Shown piece by piece: positions 8,401 through 20,531 of a stretch of DNA of 64,000 bases (positions within the stretch are counted from its first letter, which is position 1; each line of letters starts with the position of its first letter). The notes under the pieces were generated by a model. The model made no database searches and was not told where the DNA came from. It was given only the letters and a program-made list of their open reading frames with translations. The DNA lies in contig JAGCPD010000038.1 of the NCBI GenBank assembly GCA_017645305.1, positions 1-64,000 of the forward strand. The letters are read 5' to 3'. This DNA is from Bacteroidaceae bacterium (lineage in GTDB: Bacteria; Bacteroidota; Bacteroidia; Bacteroidales; Bacteroidaceae). The position numbers and the translations under genes were made by a program.

Positions 8401-9734
8401 CGTGGGTAGGCGGCGGACGCTTCAAGATTCAGGGAAGCTCTACCTATCCTTACAGCTATACCGGCACTAAGGTTAGGGTCTATAACTACCCCGCAGGCGG
8501 CAGTTATGAACCCCGCCAGATGTGGCACCTGCACCCGGCAACAGCCGATATGTTCAGCATGGAGTACAATCTGGAGAACGGCAGGGTACGTGGCTTTGTA
8601 CACGACTTTGAATATACCCAAAGCGATGCCAGCAAAATCAGCACTTATAACCAGAGTCCACCGGAGCGTCGCGACTGGCCGTTGCCTGTGGAAATCTTCT
8701 GGACACGTGACACCACAGCCGAAGCACAGCAGATAACGTGGAGCGAAAGCCCCGACTTCACCGATGCTGTAACACAAAGCGTACCTACAGAATCGGCCTC
8801 GTATGAGATATACAACCTCATCCCCAACCGTACCTATTACTGTAAGGTTGAAAAGTTGAACAATGAAAATGCAGAAACGCTTGTCAACGTCTCCTTCACA
8901 ACTTCCGGACAGATGAGACATCTAAAGGCTGAGGGCACTGCCAATGTGCGCGACCTTGGCGGCTGGCCTACGGCATGTGGCAGACCGATTAAATACGGCA
9001 AGATATTCAGGGGGGCCGAGTGGAACGGCGGTCACAACCTGGAACCTGAAGGCATAGAGGCACTACGCAAAGCCGGCATCAAGGCCGAGCTGGACCTGCG
9101 CAGCGACAGTGAGGCAAAGAGCATTACAAAGTCTGTTCTGGGCACAGGTGTCACTTACAAGCGCACTCCATTGGGACAGACTGCCAGCCACATGGAGGGT
9201 CTGACCAATTCCAAGAGTACATACAAGACTGCCTTGCAGTTTGTGCTGACCTGCGTGAAGAGCAACAGACCTGTCTATTTCCACTGTGCCATCGGACGCG
9301 ACCGTACAGGAACATTGGCATTCCTGCTGGAAGGCGTGCTTGGCATGAGCAAGAGTGATATATACAAAGACTACGAACTGACCAACTTCTCATACTTCAA
9401 CACGCCATGCAGCAAAGGTCAACTTGACGAAATGTTCACGATGATTGAAGCACTTGAAGGAGAGACCTTGGAGCAGAAGTTCCGCACGTACCTGACAACG
9501 GAATTCGGTTTCAGCAACGCTGCCATTGATGCCTTCCGCGATAAAATGCTTGGCACACAAGAAGAAGCCGACGGAATAAAGGAAGTGGAAAATGAAAGAC
9601 TGAAAAGTGAAAAATATACAGATGCCATTTACGACCTAAGTGGCCGGAAAATGTTCGATAACCAATCTTTAAAGAGCAATGGACTGAAAAAGGGTATATA
9701 CATTAAGGGTGGAAAAAAATTAATGATACAATAA
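5457..9734 (+). CDS. Exported phosphodiester glycosidase / tyrosine-phosphatase-like fusion protein
   Basis: A 1425-residue exported protein built from many domains. A signal peptide (to ~25) precedes a NAGPA-type phosphodiester glycosidase domain (~35-285) with its core AINLDGGGSSTLWVSG near 243. The human homologue removes GlcNAc from GlcNAc-phospho-mannose. Then come GLUG-like repeats (~300-600), a BspA-like leucine-rich segment (~625-800), a helical FIVAR-like piece (~860-900), a lectin-like beta region (~905-1020), and a fibronectin/purple-acid-phosphatase-N-like domain (~1040-1140). The C-terminal catalytic domain (~1150-1375) is of the PTP/DSP-like family, with HCAIGRDRTGT (C1277, R1283: an intact CX5R loop). 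The protein ends in a sorting-like tail, YDLSGRK...KKGIYIKGGKK. A single protein could remove a sugar from a phosphodiester and then the exposed phosphate. This pairing is inferred; the substrate is unknown. Confidence 0.85.
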   Translation: MKTTTRLLKFRFLALLVFLAVTVSAQNKSEYASVLLNADWGWQSRGGVEYGKASFADLYGSPQTVSIAKYSLATMDTKLYIKEHSTQGTNGLAAEAGATAAINGSYFNMSTCTSTTALWVNGTQIATTSAEEYARCNGVLGFKNGGFWLEPYSSANTAEDHAAWGKKYDSYIVSGPIIRRNGVSMDANVGGEGFYGPHPRTMLGKCADGTIYMVIAEGRLDGATGFSLANLVSLAEDLDMTDAINLDGGGSSTLWVSGAGVINRPSGGSVRNVPNIIIATPSTHEHSYVNGFCTCVAAQYQPATQDSNGYYEIDNGGKLFWLAQMVNNGNGTANARLTADIDLENRPWVPMGNATNKHGGEFDGQNHSIKNFCVETDETTLYSAFIGQHNGTKDVHNFKISGSITASGATENHYAAGVVAYSTGSHKIEDIWCSVDINNPATDQVSLRMAGIVTKAEGSTINRCVYDGTVNGAATNLQVAGILGWPNANNTTVSNCLFAGSLVSTGTKTNSAYLGGIIGYSSSARTGLSFVNNLSIGSISSPKSAIRSGALVGNNTADVTSFNNNYILENQPIAGTTTSSGKVPAVTEVTAEQLTDGTLPGKLDAENWTQGTKYPVPQDNNEQTTEDDMTVAGIKYMITGDNTVAVTYPNEEQPSTSNPCSYSGEVTIPAKVTIKGKTYNVTAVGDYAFHCANITALNLPEGITTLGYKAIYQTQLTEIVVPNSVTLMDYEALGYNKVLEKITFGENIAANTWGDKLCIYGGKKYEVYMNCDAVPKLRSYTFDFTGANVHVRPAMYAAFTEDSAWSTYDIIGDLWKECTYDDLQKVIRDYTPKVPTGDAIGTDPGCYSISSAKAMSDAIAEAQALDENATLEQLNNAINGIQIAYDALYCYPLQEGYYYIENVAFPGYMLQGDAVNASKDGLKAVTLEETETPTYFKLTRKNGNWQMQCADNGMYVGTVVGSNSNGRPISLTEDARYEQVITWVGGGRFKIQGSSTYPYSYTGTKVRVYNYPAGGSYEPRQMWHLHPATADMFSMEYNLENGRVRGFVHDFEYTQSDASKISTYNQSPPERRDWPLPVEIFWTRDTTAEAQQITWSESPDFTDAVTQSVPTESASYEIYNLIPNRTYYCKVEKLNNENAETLVNVSFTTSGQMRHLKAEGTANVRDLGGWPTACGRPIKYGKIFRGAEWNGGHNLEPEGIEALRKAGIKAELDLRSDSEAKSITKSVLGTGVTYKRTPLGQTASHMEGLTNSKSTYKTALQFVLTCVKSNRPVYFHCAIGRDRTGTLAFLLEGVLGMSKSDIYKDYELTNFSYFNTPCSKGQLDEMFTMIEALEGETLEQKFRTYLTTEFGFSNAAIDAFRDKMLGTQEEADGIKEVENERLKSEKYTDAIYDLSGRKMFDNQSLKSNGLKKGIYIKGGKKLMIQ
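9586..9613. repeat. Heptamer tract inside the fusion protein gene
   Basis: Four units (TGGAAAA, TGAAAGA, CTGAAAA, GTGAAAA) encode the ENERLKSEK linker between the phosphatase domain and the C-terminal tail. Confidence 0.7.
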
Positions 9735-9765
9735 CAGATGCACAGCAACAACATAAACAAAATAA

Positions 9766-12822
<3,057 letters not shown>

Positions 12823-12826
12823 GAAT

Positions 12827-15800
12827 ATGAAAAAGATTCTTTCTTTCTGCATTGCCCTATGTACAATGCTGACAGGTTATAGCAAAGTACAAGAAACAAA
12901 AATTCTAAATTATCCAGGGAATCCTGCAGAGAATTTTATGCCCAAGCTGGTCAAGGCTGGGTCTGAATATCGCAACGTGGCACTCATGAGGGCGGGGAGG
13001 CAGTCATCGGCTATCGACGTGGACCAGGCTGTCCAACTTGTCACCGACGGACTGATGGCAAATGAAGCCGACTTCCGTAGTGCTTGGAAGAGTGCCAGCG
13101 GCAAGGACGAATGGATTGAACTGGATCTGGGCAGCGAGTGCAAGATTGACAAGGTGGTTTTTCACTGGCTGAACGCTCCTGTATCCGGAAAGCTTTATTC
13201 TTCGATGGACTGTAAGAACTGGATAGAGGTTTGTTCAATTAAAAATGGTCAATGGTCAATGTTCAATGAACAATGGTCAATGTTTTAAAGCTCGCTACGT
13301 GAAAGTAAAACTGGATGCCACTGCCAACGGACAACCTTTCGAACTGGAAGAATGGGAAGTCTGGGGACGCGGCGGTATAAAAGCACAGCCTGTGTCAGCA
13401 CCACAGCGCAAAGGAGCCGTTCAGGAACTGGCAGGAGCAGGCTGGAAACTGATTCGTGCGTCAGCACTTAAAGATACCATTCGGCTGGGCGAACGACTGT
13501 CATCTCCCGGATTCGACGATGCCTCGTGGATGGTAGCTACAGTGCCGGGAACCGTGTTCACATCCTATGTGGCAACGGGAGCCGTGCCCGACCCCTGCTA
13601 TGCCGACAACCAGCTGTTCGCCTCAGACTCTTACTTCAAGAGCGACTTCTGGTACAGAGACACCTTCAAGGCAAATCCCAATTCAAAGCGTCAGTTCCTG
13701 CACTTCGACGGTATCAACTATAAGGCTCGCATTTACCTTAACGGGAAATACATAGGTGGCATTGAGTCGGCTTTCGATGCAGCCCGCTTCGACGTGACCG
13801 GTATCCTGAAGCAAGGCACAAACTACCTTGCTGTCAAGATTGTGTGCAACCCAAATTACGGTGTGGCGAAAGTGCAGGACGCTTTCTGGCCAAACGTGAA
13901 CGGTGGTATTCTGGGAGGCGACAACCCCACCATGCACGCCACTATCGGATGGGACTGGATTCCATCGGTACGTGGACGTAATATAGGTATCTACGACAAA
14001 GTCTATCTTCGCTATACGGGTGACGTGACGGTTGACGAGCCTTTCGTCCGCACCGAGGTGCCTCTGCCAGACACCACCCGTGCCAGCATCATCGCAAGTG
14101 CAAAGCTCTGCAACCACTCACAGAAACCTGTCACAGGTGTGCTCAGGATGCACTTCGGGGAACTTACCCTCGAAGAAAAGGCACAGTTGCAAGCTGGTGA
14201 GAACCGTCTGATTTCCTTCAAGCCAGCAACCCTTCAGAATCCCCGTCTGTGGTGGCCCAACGGTTACGGCAAGCAGGAACTCTACCCCGTGAAGTTTGAG
14301 TTTGTAGAGGGTGCGCAGCTATCAGACAGCGTGAGTTTTCTCTCTGGCGTGCGACAGTTCGATTATGTAATGGAGGACTACACACCCCAAAGCAGATGCT
14401 TTTTCAAGGGACGTAACAGCAATCAGCGTCTCAGCCTGTATGTCAACGGACGTCGTTTCGTGGGCTTCGGCGGTAACTGGGGCTATCCCGAACTGCTGTT
14501 GAACTACAGAAGCCGTGAGTACGACATAGCCGTGGGATATCATGCAGCCCAGAACTTTACCATGATACGCAATTGGGTGGGCATGACCGACAACAAAGCC
14601 TTCTATGAGGCCTGCGACCGCTACGGCATCCTCATCTGGCAGGACTTCTGGCTAGCCAATCCTGCAGACGGTCCTGATCCGTATAACGTCGGACAATTCA
14701 AAAACGTCGCCCAGCGCTATGTCCGCCGCATCCGCAACCATCCATCTGTAGCACTCTATGTGGGAAGAAACGAGGGCTATCCCCCCAAGGAGATTGACGA
14801 TTTCCTGTCAAAGATGGTACCCGAGGAACATCCGGGCTTATATTACATACCACATTCCGGAGCCGACGGAGTGAACGGCGGAGGCCCCTACAGTGCACTT
14901 CCTGTCAAGGAATATTTCAACCTGCACGGACAGGACAAAATCATAAGCGAACGTGGTATGCCCTGCGTGATGAACTTCGAGAACCTGTCTCGTGCTTTTG
15001 GTCCTGAGAATGCGAATCCGGTGAATACCGACGAGCATCCAAACCTTATATACGGCTTGCACGACTACTGTCTGGGCGTGAGCGACAAATGGTCGGCTCA
15101 GGTAACGCGTTCTTTCAACCAGATGATGGAGAAAGCCTTTGGCAAGATTACCGATGCCAAGGAGTTTGCATACCTTGCACAGTGGATTAACTACGACGGC
15201 TACCGTGCCATCTTCGAGGGCAGGAGCGTGTATCGCCGCGGCTTGTTGCTCTGGATGAGCCATCCCACATGGCCCTCGATGGTATGGCAGACCTACGACT
15301 ACTTCTTCGAGCCCACCGGAGCCTTCTTCGGCTGCAAGAAAGCCTGTGAGCCTGTTCACATCATGGTAAATCCCCTGAAGGACAGCGTAACAGTGGTGAA
15401 CTACCACGCTGGCGACTTAAAGGACGTTACCGCCACGGTGCGCATCCTGAACATGTACGGAAAAGAGGTACAGACACGCAGCAAGACATTCAGCATTGCC
15501 GAGGACAATACGCTTGGCTGTCTCCCCCTTGAGATACCGCAGGATATTACTGACGTTTACTTTGTGAAACTTTCGCTTACCAGTGCCGACGGTACAGTAC
15601 TCTCCGAGAACTTCTACTGGAAAGGACGAGAGGAAGGCAATCTGCAAGCACTCCGAACAATCGGTGAGACACAACTCAGTATAAAGCCCCAGAGCATTGG
15701 AAGTAACCGTTACAAAGTGAAGGTAGAGAATACTGGCAATGTCCCTGCCCTGATGATACGTCTGAAAGCCGTTGACAGTGCCACAGGCGACCTCATACTG

Positions 15801-15920
15801 CCTGTATGGTATTCTGACAACTACTTCTTCCTCATGCCCGGTGAGAACAAGGACGTTGAAATTAAAACCGCTGGCCAAAAGGGACGTTTGCTTATAGAAG
15901 CCGAAGGAATGAATATTTAA
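12827..15920 (+). pseudogene. GH2 beta-mannosidase/exo-glucosaminidase-like gene with F5/8C domain, split by a heptamer tract
   Basis: Two frames make up one gene. The first (12827-13288) encodes a signal peptide and a discoidin (F5/8 type C) domain up to SMDCKNWIEVC; the second (from 13245 to 15920) continues with FKARYVKVKLDATANG, the end of that domain, and a complete GH2 enzyme: jelly roll (~80-230), immunoglobulin-like part, and TIM barrel with acid/base E510 in YVGRNEGYP and nucleophile E569 in IISERGMP (second-frame numbering). Between them lies a 49-bp tract of seven heptamers at 13235-13283. Without it the codons TGT and TTT join in one frame. As written the discoidin part is cut off, and the enzyme could be made only by internal initiation (then without a signal peptide) or after the tract changes length. 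Substrate choice between beta-mannoside and beta-glucosaminide is open. Confidence 0.85.
13235..13283. repeat. Heptamer tract that shifts the GH2 frame, 7 units
   Basis: Seven consecutive 7-bp units (TCAATTA, AAAATGG, TCAATGG, TCAATGT, TCAATGA, ACAATGG, TCAATGT), 49 bp in total. Because 49 is 3n+1, its presence shifts the frame; loss of the whole tract, or of one unit, or of four units, would restore it. Confidence 0.92.
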
Positions 15921-15972
15921 ACGAGAGAACGACCGCCTTCATTCCAACGAGAGAGTCAGAAAGACAATAGGC

Positions 15973-18129
15973 CTACCAATGAGCCCATTTGGTCTCAAAG
16001 TCCCAGATTTCGGCATCCAACTTCAGGGCTCTCTGGCATTCTTCCTTTGTTCGGCCGTTAGGAACACGCGGACCTCTCAGATTGACAAACGGCTCGCCGG
16101 CATCATAGGCTGCCAGGACAGCATCGAAGAACATCTGCCAGCGGACTTTATAGAAGGTTTCTACCAATCCGTCCCAGTCGCGGTTGGCATAGTCGGCAAG
16201 GTGATAAGTGTCGCCCCATACGGTAATAATGGTGCGGGCATTCATCTCGAAATAGTCCTTCTCTGTATCGGTCTTACCCCAAGCGCGGGCGTCGCTAATC
16301 CAATCGTCGAGCGAGAACTCAGGACAGTTTTTCATCACCTCGACCATCTTGTCGCACATTCCCAGGAATTCCCGCGAGGCTGCAACCATGCCGTCCCTGT
16401 TGCCTTCCTTGTAGGCATCGGAAAAGCGCTTTCTTACGGCCAAAGCCCTGTTGCGGATGGACTGACGGCGTGTGTTGGCCAGGTCGAACTTCAGATAGTT
16501 GGAATTGCCCTCTACCTTCTCTAAGATAGCCAGCGCCTCGTCCAGGTTGTTAATGTCATAACCTTTACGGAGCTCTGTTGTCCAGTTCCATTCGCCCTCC
16601 AAGTTGGGGTGGGCGTTGATGATGCCAGCCGCGCCTGTACTGGTGTGTGTGGTGCAAACCTTATCCACCATGGTGTGCCAGAATGCCCTGTAGTTTGGGT
16701 CTATGCGGCCCAGATGACGGTCGGCTATATTATCGATATACTCATCAAATCCTACGCCTGTGTTCCAGGCTTGAGCCAGCATAGCTTCGTAAACAGGCTC
16801 GTTGACACCAAAGCCTTCCAGCGTGGAGCCGATACCCACGAACTCTTTACCACCTTCGGCCTTTGTGCCGGCAATCAGTTTGGCGTTATGTTTGTAGTCG
16901 CCCTCAATCTCTGTCATACCTCCGAAGTTGCCCAAGTAGCACCAGATGAATTGATGGCCGTAGAAATGTTCGGTAAGTCGCCATATCTCGGTGTAATCGC
17001 ACTCATAGTCGAGCATAATCATCCTGCCCTGAGGAACTGCGGTGAGGTAAGCCTTGATTCTCTCGGGTGTCCAAGCTCTCTTGTTGCTGATGAAGAGCCA
17101 AGCCATCTGCAGCCAAATAGCTTCGGGGTCAACACTCGCCAGAGATTCATACACTCCGGCTGAAATCTTGGCCAGCGAATCGGGCTCCCAAGATGGAGGA
17201 GATACTTCGTTAAACAGGTCAACACCATAAATATGGTTGGTTCCGTACATCTGGTTTTGCTCTTCCAGGAAGTCTTTCTGGATGCGGGCAAAGATGGGGT
17301 CGGAGGGATTCAGGTAGGTACAGCGGTACTTCTCGTCGAAGTTGCACCAGCGGTTCACTTTAGAGGTTCTGATGCCTGGAACGGTCTGTTCCAAATCAGA
17401 GGGAATATGACCTGCGAAAGCTGGGAGGACGGGTGTCATGTTCAGTTCGCGCTCGCGTTTCAGGATTTGTTTCTGCAACTCGGCCTGTCCGTCAATCCAA
17501 CTTTGGGGAAGTGGTCCCTGCCAGCGGTCGATGTTTATCATACGTTGCCAAGGCAGATGGGCAGGACCGGTAAAGTAGGCGCGGATTTGCTCGTCGGTCA
17601 TACCGTACTTGCGCCAAACTTTCTGCCAAACGGCCTCCTGACCAGTAATGGCAAGCGGCATATTTACGCCGTTCAACGCCATCCAGTCGATGAAACGCTC
17701 CCACTGGTGCCACTTCCACCAAGGCATGGTATAGCCGAAAGTACAATAATTGAGGAAGAATCGTATGGGCACCTCTACCTTGCCTGACACCTTCTCAGGC
17801 ACCTGTGGCATCTTTTTAGGCAGTTCAACGGGGTTGAAGTCGTACCAGCTCACGTTGGCGAGGCAATACTGTTGGATATAACGGTTGAGACCGACAGCCA
17901 TAGAATTGGCGTTATTACCTCGAATAAGGACTTTGGAACCCTTCTGAACCAGTTCGTAGGAATCCGTCGGTGAATCCGTTTGTTCAAAGACCACGGCAGA
18001 GGACTTGCCACCCATAACTCTGCGAGCCAATGCTTCGGCAGCACGTTCATCAGCTGTCTTGAACGACATAAGTGCCAATGAAACAATGAGAAGCATAAGT
18101 GAGTTGAAGAATTGTTTACGTGTTGTCAT
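15973..18129 (-). CDS. GH89 alpha-N-acetylglucosaminidase
   Basis: A 718-residue protein of the NAGLU family. An N-terminal hydrophobic signal (LMLLIVSLALMSF) is followed by the small alpha/beta domain (~28-100), then the barrel with typical sequences RFFLNYCTFGYTMPWWKW, ERFIDWMALNGVNMPLAITG and VLPAFAGHIPSDL. Likely catalytic acids lie in DLFNEVSPPSWE (near 305) and in GSTLEGFGVNEP (near 438). GH89 enzymes release terminal alpha-linked GlcNAc, for example from gastric mucin or heparan sulfate. The gene is convergent with the GH2 genes, whose enzymes remove other caps. Length is normal and no domain is missing. The first residues read as a standard, not lipoprotein, signal peptide. Confidence 0.93.
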   Translation of the reverse strand: MTTRKQFFNSLMLLIVSLALMSFKTADERAAEALARRVMGGKSSAVVFEQTDSPTDSYELVQKGSKVLIRGNNANSMAVGLNRYIQQYCLANVSWYDFNPVELPKKMPQVPEKVSGKVEVPIRFFLNYCTFGYTMPWWKWHQWERFIDWMALNGVNMPLAITGQEAVWQKVWRKYGMTDEQIRAYFTGPAHLPWQRMINIDRWQGPLPQSWIDGQAELQKQILKRERELNMTPVLPAFAGHIPSDLEQTVPGIRTSKVNRWCNFDEKYRCTYLNPSDPIFARIQKDFLEEQNQMYGTNHIYGVDLFNEVSPPSWEPDSLAKISAGVYESLASVDPEAIWLQMAWLFISNKRAWTPERIKAYLTAVPQGRMIMLDYECDYTEIWRLTEHFYGHQFIWCYLGNFGGMTEIEGDYKHNAKLIAGTKAEGGKEFVGIGSTLEGFGVNEPVYEAMLAQAWNTGVGFDEYIDNIADRHLGRIDPNYRAFWHTMVDKVCTTHTSTGAAGIINAHPNLEGEWNWTTELRKGYDINNLDEALAILEKVEGNSNYLKFDLANTRRQSIRNRALAVRKRFSDAYKEGNRDGMVAASREFLGMCDKMVEVMKNCPEFSLDDWISDARAWGKTDTEKDYFEMNARTIITVWGDTYHLADYANRDWDGLVETFYKVRWQMFFDAVLAAYDAGEPFVNLRGPRVPNGRTKEECQRALKLDAEIWDFETKWAHW

Positions 18130-18422
18130 AGTGATAAATCGTTAATTGCAATTGTAAAATTAAGAAAAAAACTCTACACTGTCTGGCTTTTGTCAATTTT
18201 TCTTATACTTTTATTAGAAATAATAAGATTTTGACGGAAAAAGTATAACTTTGCGGTGAAAAAAGAAAAACATCATAACGTCAAAGAATAACTGGATACG
18301 TCCAGAAAAGATGTTCTTCGAGACAGTTACCCATGATGGTCGCAAGTTTGCAAGATTTACTCAAATAGACAAATAAAATTGAGACAGGAAAACAATAGTA
18401 TTAATATAATTATGAACAAACA
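18130..18422. other. Divergent intergenic region with promoter and a tiny open frame
   Basis: The space between the divergent GH89 and alcohol dehydrogenase genes contains TAACTTTG at 18246-18253, a good -7 box facing the dehydrogenase. The leader after it includes a short frame starting at an ATG at 18310, MFFETVTHDGRKFARFTQID followed by K and a stop. It reads like real protein but is too short to assign; it may be a leader peptide or a gene remnant. Confidence 0.45.
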
Positions 18423-19595
18423 ATGTTAGGCAACTTTTCTTACTACAATCCCACCAAGCTGTATTTTGGTGATGAGTCTTTGAACTTCTTGGGGGACGAA
18501 CTGAAGGGCTACGGCCCCGTGGTGCTGCTGAACTACGGCAGCGGCAGTGTGAAGCGCAACGGTATCTACGACCAGGTGGTGGCCATCCTCCGCGAGGCTG
18601 GCAAGACCATCGTGGAAAATCCAGGCGTAATGACCAATCCCACGTTAGAGAAACTGAACGAGGGCGTGAAGATTGCCCGCGAGAATGAGGTTGACTTGAT
18701 TCTGGCCCTCGGAGGCGGCAGCGTGTGCGACTACTCGAAGGCAGTTGCAGCATCGGTTTTCTATGAGGGCGACTATTGGGAAAAGTTCTGGTTGAAACAG
18801 GAGCAGCCCGATGCTGACCAGAAGCTGCTGCCCGTGGCTTGCATCCTGACGATGGCAGGAACGGGCTCGGAGATGAACGCCGGCACGGTGATTACCGACG
18901 CGGAGCACACACTGAAGTTGGGCCATGTGTTCGACAGCCGCCTCATGCCGAAGTTCTCCATCCTGAATCCGAAGTACACGATGACCGTGCCCCTCGACCA
19001 GATGAAGGCTGGCATCTACGACATCATGAACCACATCATGGAGCAGTACTTCTCTGATTTCGACGACAACACCAGCGACTACCTCGCCGAGGGGCTGATG
19101 CGCTCTGTCATCCACAGCAGCCGCATCGCCGTGAAGAATCCGCAGGACTACGAAGCCCGCTCGAACATCATGTGGACGGCAACGTGGGCGCTGAACACCC
19201 TCATCGGACTGGGCAAGCAGCAGGACTGGATGGTACACATGATTGGTCACAGCGTAGGTGCCTGGACGCATGCTCCTCACGGCTATGCGCTGGCCTCCGT
19301 CTCTATGGCGTACTACCGTCGCGCCATGAAAAACGGTCTGCCCAAGTTCGTGCGCTTCGCCAAGAATGTTTGGGGTATCAGTGGCGACGGCCTGACCGAT
19401 GAGCAGTTAGCAGAAAAGGGACTCGAAGCTCTGAAGAACTGGATGCTGGAGATTGGTCTGCCACTCACCATCAGCGAGCTGGGAGCTACCAACGAGATGA
19501 TTCCCGGCATCACCGAAACCACCGTCGTCTATCCCGCCGGATATCTGAACCTGACGAAAGAAGATATTACGGAGATATTAAAGGAGAGTATGTAA
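18423..19595 (+). CDS. Iron-containing alcohol dehydrogenase (butanol dehydrogenase type)
   Basis: A 390-residue cytosolic enzyme of the Fe-ADH family. The N-terminal Rossmann-like half has NPTKLYFGDES and the nucleotide-binding LILALGGGSVCDYSKAVAAS (~98-117); the helical half has the MAGTGSEMNAG loop and the metal-binding His residues, including HMIGHSVGAWTHAPHGYALA (~270-290). It would interconvert aldehydes and alcohols with NAD(P)H, most likely as a reductase that removes toxic aldehydes or reoxidises cofactor during fermentation. The gene follows a Bacteroidetes -7 box and is followed within 30 bp by a DoxX-like membrane protein, so they may be coexpressed. Subtype (BdhA or YqhD-like) cannot be settled from sequence alone. 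Confidence 0.92.
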   Translation: MLGNFSYYNPTKLYFGDESLNFLGDELKGYGPVVLLNYGSGSVKRNGIYDQVVAILREAGKTIVENPGVMTNPTLEKLNEGVKIARENEVDLILALGGGSVCDYSKAVAASVFYEGDYWEKFWLKQEQPDADQKLLPVACILTMAGTGSEMNAGTVITDAEHTLKLGHVFDSRLMPKFSILNPKYTMTVPLDQMKAGIYDIMNHIMEQYFSDFDDNTSDYLAEGLMRSVIHSSRIAVKNPQDYEARSNIMWTATWALNTLIGLGKQQDWMVHMIGHSVGAWTHAPHGYALASVSMAYYRRAMKNGLPKFVRFAKNVWGISGDGLTDEQLAEKGLEALKNWMLEIGLPLTISELGATNEMIPGITETTVVYPAGYLNLTKEDITEILKESM

Positions 19596-19625
19596 TTCCT
19601 CAATAATCAAATTTATCATAGGAAA

Positions 19626-20063
19626 ATGAAGTACGTCAAGACATTTTTCCGTTTGCTGTTGGGCCTGTTTATGACCTATGCAGGTTTCAGTCATCTGACA
19701 TTCAACCGTCAGGAGTTTGTGGCGCAGGTGCCCACATGGCTCCAATTCAGTGAAGGCTTTACCGATTTCGTAGTGCTGGCATCTGGCGTGGTTGAGATAG
19801 CACTGGGCCTTGGCATGCTGCTGTTATGGAAGAAAAAGGCTGTGGTGGGTGCATTACTGGCCCTTTTCTATGTCGCCATCTTCCCTGGCAACATCAACCA
19901 GTACGTCAATCACATCAATGCCTTTGGTCTCAACACCGACAATCTGCGTCTTATCCGTCTGTTCATCCAGCCCGTTCTTATCTTCCTCGCTCTTTGGAGC
20001 ACAGGCGGCTGGCAGCAGCTGAAAGAATGGTGGCAGTGTCTAACAAAGTCTAAGAAGGCATAA
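19626..20063 (+). CDS. DoxX-like membrane protein
   Basis: A 145-residue protein with four hydrophobic segments (near 7-25, 48-66, 72-90, 108-125), the layout of DoxX/DoxD-like integral membrane proteins. The first helix with LFMTYAGFSHLTF and the PTWLQF loop are typical of the family. The function is poorly understood; members are linked to quinone or thiol stress in some bacteria. It ends 3 bp before the DUF1304 gene and the two are certainly one unit. Confidence 0.75.
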   Translation: MKYVKTFFRLLLGLFMTYAGFSHLTFNRQEFVAQVPTWLQFSEGFTDFVVLASGVVEIALGLGMLLLWKKKAVVGALLALFYVAIFPGNINQYVNHINAFGLNTDNLRLIRLFIQPVLIFLALWSTGGWQQLKEWWQCLTKSKKA

Positions 20064-20066
20064 AGT

Positions 20067-20420
20067 ATGAGTACATTCACCACAGTTTTGGCGATGTTGG
20101 CAGCTCTTGAACATCTGTACATCATGTTCCTCGAAACCATCGCGACGAGTTCAGAAAGCACGTCGAGAGTGTTTGGCATCAGCATTGACCAGCTGAAAAG
20201 CAAGACCATTGCGACGCTGTTGAAGAATCAAGGTGTGTATAACGGTCTGATAGCCGTTCTACTGCTGGTTGCTGTCTGGCAGCAGGATTTGCTGTGGATA
20301 CGGTTGCTACTGGGCTATGTCGTGTTGGTGGCGCTATATGGAAGTATGACCAGCAAGCCAAACATTATCCTGAAGCAGGGTGGCTTAGCCTTCTTGGGAT
20401 TGATTTGTAGTTTTGTCTGA
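20067..20420 (+). CDS. DUF1304 family membrane protein
   Basis: A 117-residue hydrophobic protein of the DUF1304 family: an opening helix with AALEHLYIMFLETI, a loop ending in KSKTIATLLKNQGVYNGLIA (the most conserved part), then two helices to the C-terminus. Function unknown; members are usually four-helix inner-membrane proteins. It begins 3 bp after the DoxX-like gene and closes this small operon. Confidence 0.82.
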   Translation: MSTFTTVLAMLAALEHLYIMFLETIATSSESTSRVFGISIDQLKSKTIATLLKNQGVYNGLIAVLLLVAVWQQDLLWIRLLLGYVVLVALYGSMTSKPNIILKQGGLAFLGLICSFV

Positions 20421-20515
20421 GTGTATGGGAACAAGAATACAGTTATGATGTAAACTTCACCGGCGATTTTTCCCGTTTCACCTATTTTCTTCTTTTATTT
20501 CGCGCGTATGGGTTG

Positions 20516-20523
20516 TACCTTTG
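20516..20523 (+). promoter_or_regulatory. -7 box close to the efflux adaptor start
   Basis: TACCTTTG lies 8 bases before the ATG at 20532, so the message would have at most a few untranslated bases. It also shows that the further upstream in-frame ATG at 20508 cannot be the start of this transcript. Confidence 0.65.
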
Positions 20524-20531
20524 CCGACGTT

